Shown: one piece after another, positions 12,001-17,592 of the stretch | Layout of the letters: the number at the start of each line of letters is the position of its first letter | Numbering within the stretch: the first letter of the stretch is position 1 | DNA from: Aquabacterium sp. A3 | Lineage (GTDB): Bacteria; Pseudomonadota; Gammaproteobacteria; Burkholderiales; Burkholderiaceae_C | Length of the DNA: 64,000 bases | Assembly (NCBI RefSeq): GCF_038069945.1 | Contig: NZ_JBBPEV010000001.1 | Location: 1,736,001 to 1,800,000, forward strand | Direction of reading: 5' to 3' | The notes under the pieces: model-generated | The model's input: the letters and a program-made list of their open reading frames with translations, nothing else | Database searches by the model: none | Told to the model about the DNA's origin: nothing | Made by a program: the position numbers and the translations under genes

Positions 12001-13835
12001 TGCGTGGCGATCGGCGTGCCACTGAACAGGGAGATGGTGGACGTGAGCGAACCCAATCCGCTGAGGATGACCCGGCCGCCACGCGTCTGGATGGTGGAGT
12101 CGTCCTGCAAGGTGATGTCTTGCGACTGCAGGCGCAGCACCTTGGTGCTGTCCAGGCCCATCTGGGTTCGCAGGTCCAGGTTCACGCCCTCGGCCAGCTC
12201 CAGCGTGGAGGTGCCCAGCGGGTTCGAGGCCACCAGGCTCAGGCTGGCGTTGCCCATGAGCGACTGGATGGTGCCCACGGTGATGTCGCAGGTGGTCAGG
12301 CAGCCCACGCTGGTGCTGGCCGCGCCCTCGATGATGCGGATGTTGAAGGCCCCCAGCGTCATCGTGCCGAAGGTGCCACCGGCGCCCGGCGACAGGTCGG
12401 TCTGGGCCGATGCGCTCAGCCCGGTGGCGTTGAGGCCCTCATAGTCCACCTGCCCGCCACGGCCACCCGCACCCGCCCCACGGGCCGACGTGCGGCCACG
12501 GATCGCGGTGCCCTCGCCGGCCTGCGGCGGCTGCGAGGCTTCGCTCACGTAACGAACCTGCCCCCCATCACCCTGGCTGAGGGCATCGGCCAGCACCTCG
12601 CCGGTGCTGCCCAGGGTGGTGCTGCGCGTGACCACGTCGGCGGCCTCGGCCGCGTCGTACGGGGTTGTGGGCCCGGTGTAGGTGCCGTCCGCGGCCAGGG
12701 TAGAGACCTCGACTTCTTCCAGGCTTTCATCGAAGGTGTCGTCGGCCAGCTTGGCCAGTTCGAACTCCGAGGGCCCGGCCAGACGGGCCGCATCGGCGCG
12801 GCCCACGGTCACGCTGCCACCACCACGTTGCCCGCTGACGTCCACCGTGCCCTCGATGCGCACGCTGCGCCCGGCCAGCGAGACCGAACCACCCCGCCCG
12901 CCGCCCTGCGCCGCCTCACTGTCGCTCACGGCATCCAGCCGCTGGGCCGCCGAGACCTGCGCGGACGCCGCGATGGTCACGGCGCCTTCGGCCACGATCT
13001 CGATCTCGCCACCGGCCTTTTGCACCAGGGCCGGTGCGGTCAAACCGCTGCCGGTGGCATTGACCGCCGCTTGCAAGGTGGGCGCCAGGCGGGCATCCGA
13101 GCCCGCGCGGATCACGGCACCGCCCTCCACATTCACATCGACACCGGCGTCCAGCGTCACGCCCTCCAGGGCGTTGATCTGACCTTGCACCCGGATGTAG
13201 CCCGTGGGGCTGCGACCGATGCCGCCCTGCAGCATCTGAGCGGTCAGTGCGTCGCCGGCACCGGAGCCCAGGCGGTCGGCCAGCGCGTCAAAGTCGGCAC
13301 GGTTGGGCGTGAACACGCTGAGCCGGCCGGTGTTGATGACGCCGCCGGCGCCCACCAGCATGCCGTCGGGGCTGGCAAACACCAGGTGCCCACCGATGGT
13401 GCCATTGCGCACCGAGTTCAGCGTGCCGTACACCGAGATGGGGTTGGCCACCAGGTTCACCAGCGTGTTGACCGCGCCGGGCACCACGAGGTTGACGGTG
13501 TTGCCTGCCGCCACATCAAAGCGCGAGAAGGCATTGAACGCCGCATTGCCACTGATGGTGGTGGTGGTGATGTTGGTGCGGTTGCCATTGACCAGCACCG
13601 CGGTGCCCGTCACGTTGCTGCCACCCTTTTGCATCAGGGTGATCGTGTTGTCGGCCGCCAGCGCCGATTGGGACAGGCCCAGCGCCGAGGCCACCGCCAG
13701 GGCCAGCGGCAGGGGCTGGGGCATCGCCTGCGCCACCTCGGTGCCCCAGGCGGGACGGCGGGTGGCCTGGGGCGTCGCGGCACGGCGGGTGGCCATGCGG
13801 GCGTGGAGGGTGCGGCGTTGGCGATGCTGGCTCAT
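1..13835 (-). CDS. Giant filamentous adhesin (TpsA, LktA-type), partial at the left edge
   Basis: This is the secreted partner of a two-partner secretion system and should be a surface adhesin built as a long beta-helix. Starting at 13835 (MSQHRQRR), the minus-strand frame stays open to the window edge, giving at least 4,611 residues and no stop. An extended signal peptide ends near residue 61 (AALGLSQSALA region). Residues about 62-200 match the conserved N-terminal secretion/haemagglutination domain (FDVAAGNTVNLVVPGAVNT, then VFASPDGMLVGAGG). The bulk is Ala/Gly/Val/Ser/Thr-rich imperfect repeats of the form GAGVGVSVSVSEKSHIARAY. The last 700 visible residues are less repetitive and richer in Tyr, Trp and Asn. 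Only a few cysteine pairs occur (for example CLLDPTC near residue 4285). The start follows the SapC-like gene by 19 bp. A second in-frame ATG lies at 13796. Family assignment is from recall of LktA-family filamentous adhesins; the target surface is unknown. Confidence 0.88.
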   Translation of the reverse strand, partial: MSQHRQRRTLHARMATRRAATPQATRRPAWGTEVAQAMPQPLPLALAVASALGLSQSALAADNTITLMQKGGSNVTGTAVLVNGNRTNITTTTISGNAAFNAFSRFDVAAGNTVNLVVPGAVNTLVNLVANPISVYGTLNSVRNGTIGGHLVFASPDGMLVGAGGVINTGRLSVFTPNRADFDALADRLGSGAGDALTAQMLQGGIGRSPTGYIRVQGQINALEGVTLDAGVDVNVEGGAVIRAGSDARLAPTLQAAVNATGSGLTAPALVQKAGGEIEIVAEGAVTIAASAQVSAAQRLDAVSDSEAAQGGGRGGSVSLAGRSVRIEGTVDVSGQRGGGSVTVGRADAARLAGPSEFELAKLADDTFDESLEEVEVSTLAADGTYTGPTTPYDAAEAADVVTRSTTLGSTGEVLADALSQGDGGQVRYVSEASQPPQAGEGTAIRGRTSARGAGAGGRGGQVDYEGLNATGLSASAQTDLSPGAGGTFGTMTLGAFNIRIIEGAASTSVGCLTTCDITVGTIQSLMGNASLSLVASNPLGTSTLELAEGVNLDLRTQMGLDSTKVLRLQSQDITLQDDSTIQTRGGRVILSGLGSLTSTISLFSGTPIATQQEIINPQSFNYLGGSFGGTVTMKDGARIITRPVAAGQDATTATTLQGKAGDVILRGEHIDLQAGSGIYAHGDGVRQGGTVELSTYAAANHYLVVSNAGSSLTLGGTVRAGTINATSMAYAAAAGTEEKFAMQALAFLGGISAGVEIAKANATTTVKSTAVLQADGDINLNAQTTTSAINKIKAINAGTAQSAVTLSAAYAETGGEARTVIEGGSITAGGALNVLALNNATARSKVSSISLAGAPMNAVFSMVKTDNKATADVQAGTIQASKVDIQAIQVGDTFNAAALKKISASGDSDGVSVGAAVSITNFSSEARLGADLIGVGDVNVLANTVTWQNYNKVAAKDTKLPALVQKVLAKKGKTGLVAGNPVTQFVAGQIDDALKRKNTTGQFDLPFQASGTMAFVESKLNATAVIEPDVLIDSTGNVAVVGRTENHSTHNISQSGAKAKDDVGFALSAAVAVGLYEQNARTIIGQGATIKAQNIGVLSENEQPLDITWDDQFDIRNKPSKILKALTPPNFGLADYVLTSYASAKASQEVEGGAAITGSVNYTNFSNTAQTWIAPEATLEATATVDTPWSLTWKIPDAPPAFVDPLDNDNLVAPPAGQIESTKSLLCGFEANPEQCRADATLPPDKIVVYGVFPADVPPPVLGITLGTAVNFDRSLSVGATSETAAITLAGSAAGLIPQPGAKGENSAGASVNVLRAAHSVSTLVDASATLKAAATVDVHASADDTLVALTPSGGKAEDTGVSLLGAVVLTDNQVRALVDATAQLHARNVLLDARQGLTAVNVAAALTSGGAVSVGVGLSLADIHTDTQARVGLNVGTSEDWLRPAGVAVNPFSALPTAEQGIRVSDTLTVDAQTQAMIVSLGVMASDTSNDDPNTYEGPANKPSAAAALKQKATDKMASTRTAAADKLKAVPLVGNTLDKSVRPKQDEPPKGSPNSFNLSLTANAAVNNVEMVTKAGLDNVTVKARTPASDALKVTVNALEQANIVAASGAGALSRGKDPKVTTKAGGAGALALNIVRNTTEASVRGSDVQDFASMDVLADRRGENVSVGLGLAASTGSAQQDAQSLQAAISASVTDVDSTLTAVVERSTLSGREGDDAEDPATADLQVMARDSTTTGLGGGALSVGGSKGVGATVAVGLIKSDTTAAIRGSQITQVNDVRVGAFDPTTMAAAAVAVSVSSGQSSSSGVSIAGSGAINFVNTTTIAEITDAPAAGGQPKVRSSITADGDISVVASDQVTTQAQAAFNAAYAAHAAGAPRGEADADVGEDRSDFGAGFLANQTSDGQANISAQREVPEGETDDDNPAVTWDTSRAGSLMIAVTGTGVGQGNGAGVGVSVSVSEKSHIARAYDADLSASTLDIAAKASTLAVDVAVGAAVSTDNSNFSGVGSAAATSNGNVTEARLGKSGTTTTVNLSSTADDALKVRAEDDTQNWTVAGNVAVNVQSGAAIGLALGVSESNARTEAIVERATVTNEGGNQVTASSDADFFTLAISGGYAAGVALNGSVTYDDIATATKAEVRDGSHLTGTGLSILAGDTSADGTESSRIFSLAGTGAKGGTAIGAGININIIRMSNQALMSDSTFNIGSGGILQRARSNAEIWAAAVSVGVADNFAFNGASANSAIENVTVAESTGVKLDTGGDYVLAAEDDSASRTLSLGLAVSTGGGAGGAALTVNHMGTQTRASLHGDSTDADAHVKARNVKVTADSDGTVGVLAVGIGGASSGAVAGSIGVNVMTNRIVAEIDQGAQVDANHNVLVQARDRGDISALAGGVAISASSFSAAVGASASANVISNSTRASIGNDGESATVVNARAQDSSDTLEVGNGQLTEQVTYDGFTKAENYAAPTLTEATKIVTGVAVNASSVRHIKAMGLTVGVAASLGAGFSGNIGAQVAGGSTTARVTNAKLNVDRELVPGIDGPDTVLYRGETGLAQNVDILASSHQYSANFAFSGAGSGLAGLAGAVSVDVNKADTIAELRHSEVDAGGQVNVKASSTAGLAGSVASVAGAGGVAGAGTVEVGVSKGTTRAGIYDSEVHATGVAVDARNLSGNKFVVGSGAIAGGYAGAGSVLVAVSEQTTIAEIDQSRTGSRAGQARRVIRADARGAGIDTDGQITVDAINDVRNANVVAALAGGSDVGVAGVIDVTVHNSTTSARVHDAELDASGRSGDATRGVRVKAEDKGNILRAAGAAGISFGSAGASGAVSLMIGRSSAQAAITSSLVDAPAITVEALNRKQMDNYTIGLGVGGGAGVGGTLSLVMLGTAPASSQQPEAFAAFTGNSKGGSSIDAASDATSGIKGYFGIDGGPDGRKENALSSAELAELQGSSSTSTDMGSLLSSGRANESKALVSNSVLRTDTLKVTARTETSIVNAAGALGAAGAVGVGGSIGLTFVNNAVEAGLSRSLVLARDGGRRPEVTISAVADNLSRSSSHSVKDGDTQVDCGKDTTVCNVTVAGGAGGLVGFGAAVAHVGLNNQVLTHVDGDLTIGSLAMTSEDHSKVDVFTLGASVGAVAVGASSATATRDGTVKAEINPDVNGAGATFSEAGSTAGLRGTRIEASDQISVTAHAGGVLRARAIGLAAGAAGATGAGTGLRDNIHTIARVGDNAVVGSLYGDIALTARHDAVLSADSLGVAVASWGALGVSASTATVNSQTTAEIDDGAVVLVRTSVNPSTGTIDDNKLSVDAIDTSSASTNATAGTGALLVGANAAVADTTQKARVHTRLGNQVTLGSGALALNANSDVRGTSVASGISVGGLLSVGAAISRTHGQTDTTLSYGLGTRYEQVNGVETAGSRASLSAMGEATLVSRTLAGSGGIISGAAASSAIDDTGRASVSVLDGSGTAPNAHATLAAGTVEVVADYQSNYGLHANAVNASVVGASGTEATYTNNTGGRKAGATIDVGRYAEVEALDGISLSSAAHVQRVAGTASASDRDAEYVATGAGGGLVSGAAVVAKQTLNHEAATRVADNASLITSGDPYLRKGNIALHARATTDAAMHVKLNTGGAIQAPFTKSETFLNSSVTASLGQNTLVRSTGGFALTTSVDHKVLNEALTKTYGAIGIAGGRSVTELIANEFVTVGSGADIFAWDDINIGTGMDAQGAAINLIGARAITDVYNYALIPITPELDAEASAVDNATVTVAGGARVRSVRDVRIGSRRGLSDAKTVAAGHNPYSESTHEVINTPGNELVKYDHRLKVDGSVMAGVRSSTKVTIDINNNLSYRVEDGSGDASAAVDPLLIEGGLVQLSSVDTLQGEAPDRVFVKTTLNARDYLQDLQDATDDPEEAERLGNLLALVNNKTLTAFVLPDLRAYGGSIKVDADVITGSGLLRASGGAKIDVQNAGNNHLFINNLYIPDEPSGGHVDFARGQLANQLSVRVQEYNTDRQPLINVKANYLSPLGDKSGTLFFVPGRLLNGEISQVSNLQGRVAVQTDGGDIAITSAISAAELYQDAPNGAISLGTPDAPYFTGGDPAFAWQGAIGALSRLSPWQSDMVPVQIALLAARERFIQLVGRAPNSTQELSTVLSSVGDPYLYDSKLGNGIHNDQVVWSYVNSGDNFGQIAGDFGKSSPDYLRWYKNRYLFAQHTLLSPTASSSSLYAGSNASNPTVPTGLNGGQLLQINASILDLNGRISSGVSGSSSVTVSNTASINVAGSTVTVLDCLLDPTCVARSGLSQFRDPVTGLYRLDTMGNGVAQVKAGDRAVPIWFDAASRQLVTRSMTGGNGGRIYLSGQIINSSRLDGSGATNGLIQLNSGAPQFDIRNNSGFNLSLGSINTGELGKSELRITDKLKRDGQGRALTTWYVYDPVAGANQGFTRYQSYGADLRAGYANLSGTYLGLAPNLAYDPIAGARLNWTRTATIGRTVYNPVANSNMWWDYRATDWGFTSGWTNNQNYSVSVNPGDAGTTLRLSTDTTELNRYGARVTYSYNGAAERTFYLPTSIRATQSISVKADTPVPIRAVGASQGYINVFSKGGITLDGSLINRTGD

Positions 13836-13854
13836 GATGACAACTTTCAATACT

Positions 13855-14607
13855 TCACTGGGCGGCTGGGGCGGGCGCGGCGGTGTCGGCCAGCTTCTGG
13901 CGCGCGGCCAGCGTGCGGGCATGGCCCAGCGACAACAGGTGCGCCCAGGCCACGGCCATCAGACCAGTGCTCATCCAGCGCTGCGTGACCTCGGGCGGCA
14001 AGGCGCGCAGGCGCTCTTCGTCGATGGCCAGAAAACCCGAGAGCTCTTGAGCCGCCCCCTGGTGGTCCGTCCAGCTCAGGGTGCGCGGGGTCAGCAGGCC
14101 CAGCTCGGCCACTTCGTTGCACCACGCGGTGCTGCGCTGAAAGGCCTGGTGCAGGTTGAGCAAGAAGGTGCGCACCTCGGCCAGCAACGGCCCCTCGGCA
14201 CCGTCGTCCAGGAACAGCGCCTGCCCTTCGGTGTCGTTCAGGCCGGCGCACCCCTCGTCCAGGCAAATCAGAAAGTTGTCTGGCGTGGGGGTTTCGGCCA
14301 GGGCAAAAGGGTAGCGACGCACGTGCGCCGGCACATAGGTGTCGGCCACCCACTGGCGGTCGGGGCCCACGAACAGGTTGTGCTGGGCGCGCAGGCCCAG
14401 CAGGGCCGTCATGGCGTGGGTGCCCTCACGCTCGATGAAGACACAGGGATAGAACAGGGCCGCATCGGGCACTTCTTCCATGGCGATGGGCACCGAGTTG
14501 GTCTGGGCCGCAAAGCCGTGGTCCACCCGGCTGGGGTCCAGGCGGAAGTGGCGGTGACGTTCGCGGTGCAGGTTGACCAGCTGGTCAAAAATCATCATGG
14601 TCTTCAT
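13855..14607 (-). CDS. SapC-like protein in the adhesin operon
   Basis: The 250-residue product resembles the SapC family: the core has LFYPCVFIER, ALLGLRAQHNLFV and a tyrosine/proline-rich YVPAHVRRYPF block, followed by GCAGLNDTEGQALF. The family takes its name from an S-layer-associated protein of Campylobacter; its biochemical role is not firmly known. There is no obvious signal peptide, so it is likely cytoplasmic. It sits between the TpsB gene (34 bp upstream) and the TpsA gene (19 bp downstream) in the same direction, so it is almost certainly co-transcribed with them. Inference: it may aid adhesin export or stability. The family call is fairly sure, the role is not. Confidence 0.8.
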   Translation of the reverse strand: MKTMMIFDQLVNLHRERHRHFRLDPSRVDHGFAAQTNSVPIAMEEVPDAALFYPCVFIEREGTHAMTALLGLRAQHNLFVGPDRQWVADTYVPAHVRRYPFALAETPTPDNFLICLDEGCAGLNDTEGQALFLDDGAEGPLLAEVRTFLLNLHQAFQRSTAWCNEVAELGLLTPRTLSWTDHQGAAQELSGFLAIDEERLRALPPEVTQRWMSTGLMAVAWAHLLSLGHARTLAARQKLADTAAPAPAAQ

Positions 14608-14641
14608 CGTGTGTCTCCCTCAGCGTGTGTGGTGGCCCGGG

Positions 14642-16321
14642 TCACTGGAACTGCCAGGTCAGGCGCACCAGCGCCCGCACCGACGACTGGCCCGGCACGG
14701 CTTCATCCAGCGCATGCGCCAGGCTGCCCGACAGGCTCCACTGGCGCCCCCAGGTTTTGCTGGCGCCCAGGCCGATGCTGCGCAGGGTCTGGCGGGGCAC
14801 CCCTTCGGTGACGGTGGTGCCGTTGTCGGTGAAGGCGAACACGTCCAGGCTGTCGGAGAAGCGTCGGTGCGCCTCGACGGACACGAACAGGCCCTTGTCG
14901 CCAAAGACCACCGAGGCCGGGTAGCCGCGCACGTCGGTGGGGTTGCCCAGCGAGAATTTCACGGTGGCGGGGATGTCCACCCCGGACGCCCACTGCACCC
15001 CGGCACGCGTGTTGAGCCACCACTGTTCGTTGATGACCATGGCCCACGAGCCGGTGCTGTTGACCGTGCGGATGCTGCGGGACGGGCCGAATGGCGGCTG
15101 GTAACTGCCACCGTTGATGGCGGTGTAGCCGCTCAGCAGGTGGCCGGTGCCACGGTAGACGGTCTGCACGCCCACGGAATACAAGCGGGTGCGGGCCTCG
15201 CCCTGATCGAAGGAGGCGATGCGGGTGCTCGATGTGATGTGCTGCGCATTGAGCGAGACGTCCACCTCCAGCTCGCGCGGGCCGATCAGGGGCTGCGTCA
15301 GGCTCAGGCCCAGCACGCGTGAGCGGCCTTCCACCTTCAGCTGGCCCAGGCCGGAATCGGTGGTCTCGGTGCTGCCGGAGGACAAGGACGCCCCGAAGCG
15401 CAGACCCGAGGCCGACAGCGGCACCGAATACAGCACCAGGGCGTTGGTGGAGCCGCTGGTTTTTTGCACGATGGCACCCAGCCGGTCGGCGGCCGTCAGC
15501 AGGCGGCGCACATACCCGGAGACGTCCAGCTGCTTGCGGTCCAGGGTGTCGGTGGCCTCGTTGTGCAGCGACACGGCCATCTCGTAGCGGGGCGCTTGCT
15601 CGACCTGCGCCACCACCTCGGTGGTGCCCGGCTGCTTGCCCGGCACCAGGGCGGCATAAAAGCGCGTGTCAGAACCCCGGTTGAAACGGGCCAGGCGCTG
15701 TTGCACGGCCGGGCCCACGAACAGGTCGCCCGCGCTGAGGTCCAGCACGTCGTCGGCCAGGCGGACCACGCGCGGGTCGTCGGACTCCACCGTGACGCGC
15801 TCGACCGTGCCTTCGACCAGGTTGATCTTCAGCGCGCCGTCCTTGATCTTCTGGGCGGGCAGGCTGGCGGTGGCAGCGTAATGCCCTTCCTGCCAGTACA
15901 GCTGGTTGATGCGCGCCACGATGGCACGGATGTCCTTGAGCGTGACCTCCTGCCCGATCTGCGCCGCCCAGGCGGTCTCCAGCACCGACAGGGGCAACAG
16001 CCTGGACGGGCTGACGTCCACCTTCTGCAGCACGAAGCGAACCTCGCGGGCGGCCTCGGCCCCGTCGGCCGGGCGCGCGGGTGCGGTCAAGGGCGGCTTG
16101 GTGGGCGCAGCAGAGGGTGGCGCGGGCGGCTCACGGGGGGGCTGGTTGCCCTGACGCAGGATCAGGGACGGGTCGGACGAAGGCGACACGCTGGTCGTCT
16201 GGGCCTGCAGCGCCCCCAGCGGCAGGCACGACGCCAACACCGCCGCGGCGCTTGACCACCGCCAACACGCAGACCGCGTCACCTTGCTCGGCACACCCTT
16301 GGCCGACCGCTTTGCCTTCAT
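14642..16321 (-). CDS. ShlB/FhaC-type two-partner secretion transporter (TpsB)
   Basis: This outer-membrane Omp85-superfamily transporter should recognise the adhesin N-terminal domain in the periplasm and pass it across the outer membrane. The chosen ATG at 16321 (MKAKRSAKG) gives 559 residues with a signal peptide ending near LGALQAQ. A proline-rich linker follows, then a POTRA region (VRFVLQKVDVSPSRLLPLS to INLVEGTVERVTV). The C-terminal two thirds is a 16-strand-type barrel with alternating hydrophobic strands, the family motif region LRFGASLSSGSTET, VRGYPASVVFGDKG, and the C-terminal aromatic strand ending LTWQFQ. The longer reading frame back to 16381 adds a non-signal-like stretch and is less likely. 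It is the first gene of the TpsB-SapC-TpsA operon. Confidence 0.92.
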   Translation of the reverse strand: MKAKRSAKGVPSKVTRSACWRWSSAAAVLASCLPLGALQAQTTSVSPSSDPSLILRQGNQPPREPPAPPSAAPTKPPLTAPARPADGAEAAREVRFVLQKVDVSPSRLLPLSVLETAWAAQIGQEVTLKDIRAIVARINQLYWQEGHYAATASLPAQKIKDGALKINLVEGTVERVTVESDDPRVVRLADDVLDLSAGDLFVGPAVQQRLARFNRGSDTRFYAALVPGKQPGTTEVVAQVEQAPRYEMAVSLHNEATDTLDRKQLDVSGYVRRLLTAADRLGAIVQKTSGSTNALVLYSVPLSASGLRFGASLSSGSTETTDSGLGQLKVEGRSRVLGLSLTQPLIGPRELEVDVSLNAQHITSSTRIASFDQGEARTRLYSVGVQTVYRGTGHLLSGYTAINGGSYQPPFGPSRSIRTVNSTGSWAMVINEQWWLNTRAGVQWASGVDIPATVKFSLGNPTDVRGYPASVVFGDKGLFVSVEAHRRFSDSLDVFAFTDNGTTVTEGVPRQTLRSIGLGASKTWGRQWSLSGSLAHALDEAVPGQSSVRALVRLTWQFQ

Positions 16322-16399
16322 TCGAGCTCCCTGGCAACAGCCCGGGTGCGTGTCTCGCCGACAAGGCGAGGCCCTCCACACCCAGGTAGATCGCGGGAG

Positions 16400-16434
16400 T
16401 TTATGAAGTCTTCACGGTTCTTGACACCCGTCAA
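16400..16434 (-). promoter_or_regulatory. Candidate promoter/operator of the adhesin operon
   Basis: Upstream of tpsB lies the 14-bp palindrome TTGACACCCGTCAA (16421-16434), so TTGAC reads on both strands. On the minus strand it is followed about 23 bases later by CATAAACT, a possible -10 element. The spacing from the minus-strand TTGACG is longer than ideal, so the palindrome may be an operator rather than a -35 box. It is the only clear symmetric element in the 247 bp between the M48 protease gene and tpsB. Confidence 0.3.
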
Positions 16435-16500
16435 TCGAGCGTCTGGGGCACATGAGGGCCCAGCCCCCCTCGTTTAAAGGATACGAACCCGCCTTTCAAG

Positions 16501-16514
16501 CCCCCTGAAGGGGG
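16501..16514 (-). terminator. Weak hairpin after the M48 protease gene
   Basis: CCCCCTGAAGGGGG forms a 5-bp GC stem with a four-base loop, 55 bp beyond the protease stop codon on the minus strand. No T-tract follows, so it could at most be a weak or Rho-assisted terminator. Confidence 0.25.
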
Positions 16515-16568
16515 TGCGAGGGCGACGTTGACGTCACATGACCACACCGCGCCGCCCGCCGCCAAGCG

Positions 16569-17537
16569 TCAATGCCTGTGCGCGTGGGTCGCCGCCTCGG
16601 ACGGCTGCGCGCGGCCCCAGTACGCCAGCGGCTCCAGGGTGTCGTAATAAGCCTGACCGAAGCGCAGCGGCTGGTCGAAACGACGCGGGGGCTTGTCCGC
16701 CCTGTCAAACAAGGGCACCACCTTGGGCAGGTTGGCCTGGATCTCTTTGATGCGGTTGTTGCCCGAGGGGTGGGTCGACAGCCATTGCGGCGGCGCCCCC
16801 TTGTTGGCCGCCGTCATCTTCTGCCAGAGGCTGACGCCCGCGCGGGGGTCGTAGCCGGCGCGGGCGGCCAGCTCCATGCCCACCAGGTCGGCCTCGGACT
16901 CGTCCTGGCGGCTGAAGGTGAGGGTGAGCAGTTGCCCGCCCATGCTCAGCACGGCATCGCCCACACTGCCCAGGCCGAACAGGCCCGAGATCACGTTCAC
17001 CCCGATGCGGGTGGCCGACTGCTTGGCCACCCGTTCGCGGGCGTGCTCGCGCAGGGCGTGGGCGATCTCGTGGCCCATGATCATGGCCACCTCGTCGTCG
17101 GTCAGCTTGAGCTGCTCCAGGATGCCCGTGTAGAACGCGATCTTGCCGCCCGGCATGCAAAAGGCATTGAGGTCTTTGGAGCGCAGCAACACCACCTGCC
17201 ACTGCCACTGGCGGGCGCGCTTGTTCCAGGGCAGTGCATGCGGCACGATGCGCTGCGCGATGCTGCGCAGCCGCTGCACCTGGGGGTGGTTGTCTGGCAG
17301 CAGGGCGTTCTGGGCGCGCGCCTGCTCGATGATCTGGGCGTACTGCTGCTGGGCGGCGCGCTCCAGTTGTTCGGCCGGCACCAGGCGCGTCAGCACCGAG
17401 GGCTCTTCCACCGTCACGCCTTCGCGGGCTTGGGCCAGGCCGGGCGCGCCGGCCCCCATGGCCAGGGCGGCCGCCAAGGCCAGCGCTCGCCAGCGGCTAA
17501 CGTTGAAAGACGTGGACACAGACATTGAAGTGTTCAT
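16569..17537 (-). CDS. M48-family periplasmic zinc metalloprotease
   Basis: The product is a gluzincin protease likely acting in envelope protein quality control, in the manner of LoiP/BepA-type enzymes. With the start at 17537 it has 322 residues: a signal peptide ending near GLAQA, then the zinc site HEIAH (within MGHEIAHALREH) and the downstream third-ligand motif ESEADLVGMELAARAG. The C-terminal STHPSGNNRIKEIQ is typical of the family. No lipobox cysteine is seen, so it is probably soluble in the periplasm. An in-frame ATG at 17525 is an alternative start. The AmpG-like permease gene ends 55 bp upstream in the same direction, so the two may be co-transcribed. A much longer open frame back to 17750 overlaps that permease and is not credible. 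Confidence 0.9.
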   Translation of the reverse strand: MNTSMSVSTSFNVSRWRALALAAALAMGAGAPGLAQAREGVTVEEPSVLTRLVPAEQLERAAQQQYAQIIEQARAQNALLPDNHPQVQRLRSIAQRIVPHALPWNKRARQWQWQVVLLRSKDLNAFCMPGGKIAFYTGILEQLKLTDDEVAMIMGHEIAHALREHARERVAKQSATRIGVNVISGLFGLGSVGDAVLSMGGQLLTLTFSRQDESEADLVGMELAARAGYDPRAGVSLWQKMTAANKGAPPQWLSTHPSGNNRIKEIQANLPKVVPLFDRADKPPRRFDQPLRFGQAYYDTLEPLAYWGRAQPSEAATHAHRH

Positions 17538-17592
17538 GACGGCAATGAGAGAAATAGGGCGTCGGGGCCTGCTTTCAAGGGGGCATGCAGGT

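Noticed and set aside
6879..13988. A 2,369-codon plus-strand open frame, with similar ones at 825-4031, 3646-5070 and 5160-6800
   Set aside because: All are antisense to the adhesin. Their His/Arg/Gly/Ala-rich translations are what high GC and third-position bias of the opposite strand produce; the minus-strand translation is clearly a real protein.
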